The position numbers were made by a program, and so were the translations under genes. From Bacteroidales bacterium Bact_16 (lineage in GTDB: Bacteria > Bacteroidota > Bacteroidia > Bacteroidales > UBA932): a DNA stretch of 6,160 nt. The notes beneath the pieces were generated by a model. That model made no database searches, had not been told where the DNA came from, and worked only from the letters and a program-made list of their open reading frames with translations. Below are positions 5,622-6,160 of the stretch, piece by piece. Every line of letters starts with the position of its first letter. Position 1 is the stretch's first letter. Location: assembly GCA_001602885.1 (NCBI GenBank), contig LUZH01000031.1, positions 1 to 6,160 on the forward strand, written 5' to 3'.

Positions 5622-6160
5622 ATGTACAAGAAATTCCTGACCATCGCGGCCGTGGGCTTCTGCCTGGCCGCGTGCACGACGGCGCCGAAATCCGCCCAGG
5701 ACCGGCTGGCCGCCAACGACAAGAAGATCGACGCGATCATCGCGCAGATGACGCTGGAGGAGAAGGTCAATATGCTCCACAGCAAGACCAACATGTCCTC
5801 CGCCGGCGTCGAGCGCCTCGGCATCGCCGACATCCACTATGCCGACGGCCCGTTCGGTATCCGCGAGGAAGGCGTGCCCAACGGCTTCCAGTCCGCGGGC
5901 TGGACGCTCGACTCCGCGACCTTCTTCCCGACCGGCTCCGCCCTCGCGGCGACCTGGTCCGAGGAGCTGGCCTACGCCTACGGCAAGGGGATGGGTATCG
6001 AGGCCCGCCTGCGCGGCAAGGATGTCATCCTCGGCCCGGCCGTGAACATCCAGCGCCTGCCGGTCGGCGGCCGCACGTATGAATACCTCAGCGAAGACCC
6101 GATCCTCTCGGCCGCCCTCGCGCTCCGCTACACCGAAGGTGTGCAGGACCAGGGCACGGC
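5622..6160 (+). CDS. Lipoprotein glycoside hydrolase family 3 (beta-glucosidase/beta-xylosidase-like), N-terminal part
   Basis: The frame starts at ATG 5622 and is still open at the window end, giving 179 complete codons. Residues 1-18 are a lipoprotein signal with lipobox LAAC (Cys18), so the enzyme is predicted to be membrane-anchored. The rest matches the start of the GH3 TIM-barrel domain: IDAIIAQMTLEEKVNML (36-52), RLGIADIHYADGPFGIR (65-81), FFPTGSALAATWSEEL (101-116), a GKDVILGPAVNIQR run (132-145) and GGRTYEYLSEDP (149-160). The DGP and GR.YEYLSEDP segments line the sugar site in this family. The catalytic Asp nucleophile and the acid/base lie further on and are not in the window. GH3 enzymes cut terminal beta-linked glucose, xylose or related sugars from oligosaccharides. 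Beside several CE1 esterases, xylo-oligosaccharides are a plausible but unproven substrate. The ATG is supported by the signal peptide and the promoter at 5559-5590. Confidence 0.93.
   Translation, partial: MYKKFLTIAAVGFCLAACTTAPKSAQDRLAANDKKIDAIIAQMTLEEKVNMLHSKTNMSSAGVERLGIADIHYADGPFGIREEGVPNGFQSAGWTLDSATFFPTGSALAATWSEELAYAYGKGMGIEARLRGKDVILGPAVNIQRLPVGGRTYEYLSEDPILSAALALRYTEGVQDQGT

Noticed and set aside
5574..5837. Minus-strand frames of 75-87 codons at the start of the GH3 gene
   Set aside because: They are antisense to a lipoprotein GH3 with clear family motifs and have no independent support.

Overview
The window looks like a piece of a high-GC Bacteroidales (Bacteroidota) chromosome, probably from a gut or rumen plant-fibre degrader. 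Three things support this. Promoter elements match the Bacteroidota -7/-33 pattern (TAnnTTTG, preceded by TTTG about 20 bases upstream). Start codons follow A-rich leaders with no clear Shine-Dalgarno sequence. The gene content is that of a polysaccharide utilisation region: secreted or lipid-anchored esterases and a family 3 glycoside hydrolase. The exact genus cannot be read from this window.

Left part (1-3715, + strand). The 3' end of a gene for an unrecognised beta-rich extracellular protein overlaps by 4 bases (ATGA) a lipoprotein carbohydrate esterase of the CE1/esterase-D type. After 43 bases that hold a -7 promoter element come two tandem, clearly paralogous CE1 esterases with signal peptides and an N-terminal Ig-like (CBM48/E_set-type) domain. 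They are separated by only 6 bases. The run ends in a perfect 12-bp hairpin terminator flanked by A and T runs, so it can serve both strands.

Middle part (3759-4395). A solitary HicB-like antitoxin/HTH gene lies on the minus strand with its own promoter and no partner toxin. It is followed by an AT-rich stretch and then two nearly identical palindromes sharing a 12-bp arm, GTTGAGGGTCCA. These twin palindromes are the least explained structure in the window.

Right part (4396-6160). A fourth CE1 esterase (minus strand), again a signal peptide plus Ig-like domain plus CE1 domain, is divergent from the start of a lipoprotein GH3 beta-glycosidase (+ strand) that runs off the window. The roughly 146-base gap between them holds a good promoter for each gene. 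The esterase promoter is so close to its ATG that the mRNA may be leaderless.

Together the genes suggest a hemicellulose (xylan-like) debranching set. Several CE1 enzymes would remove acyl groups such as ferulate or acetate, and the GH3 enzyme would release terminal sugars from the resulting oligosaccharides. The exact substrates are inference. No SusC/SusD pair, sensor or transporter is visible here. No tRNA, rRNA, CRISPR array or intact transposase was seen.
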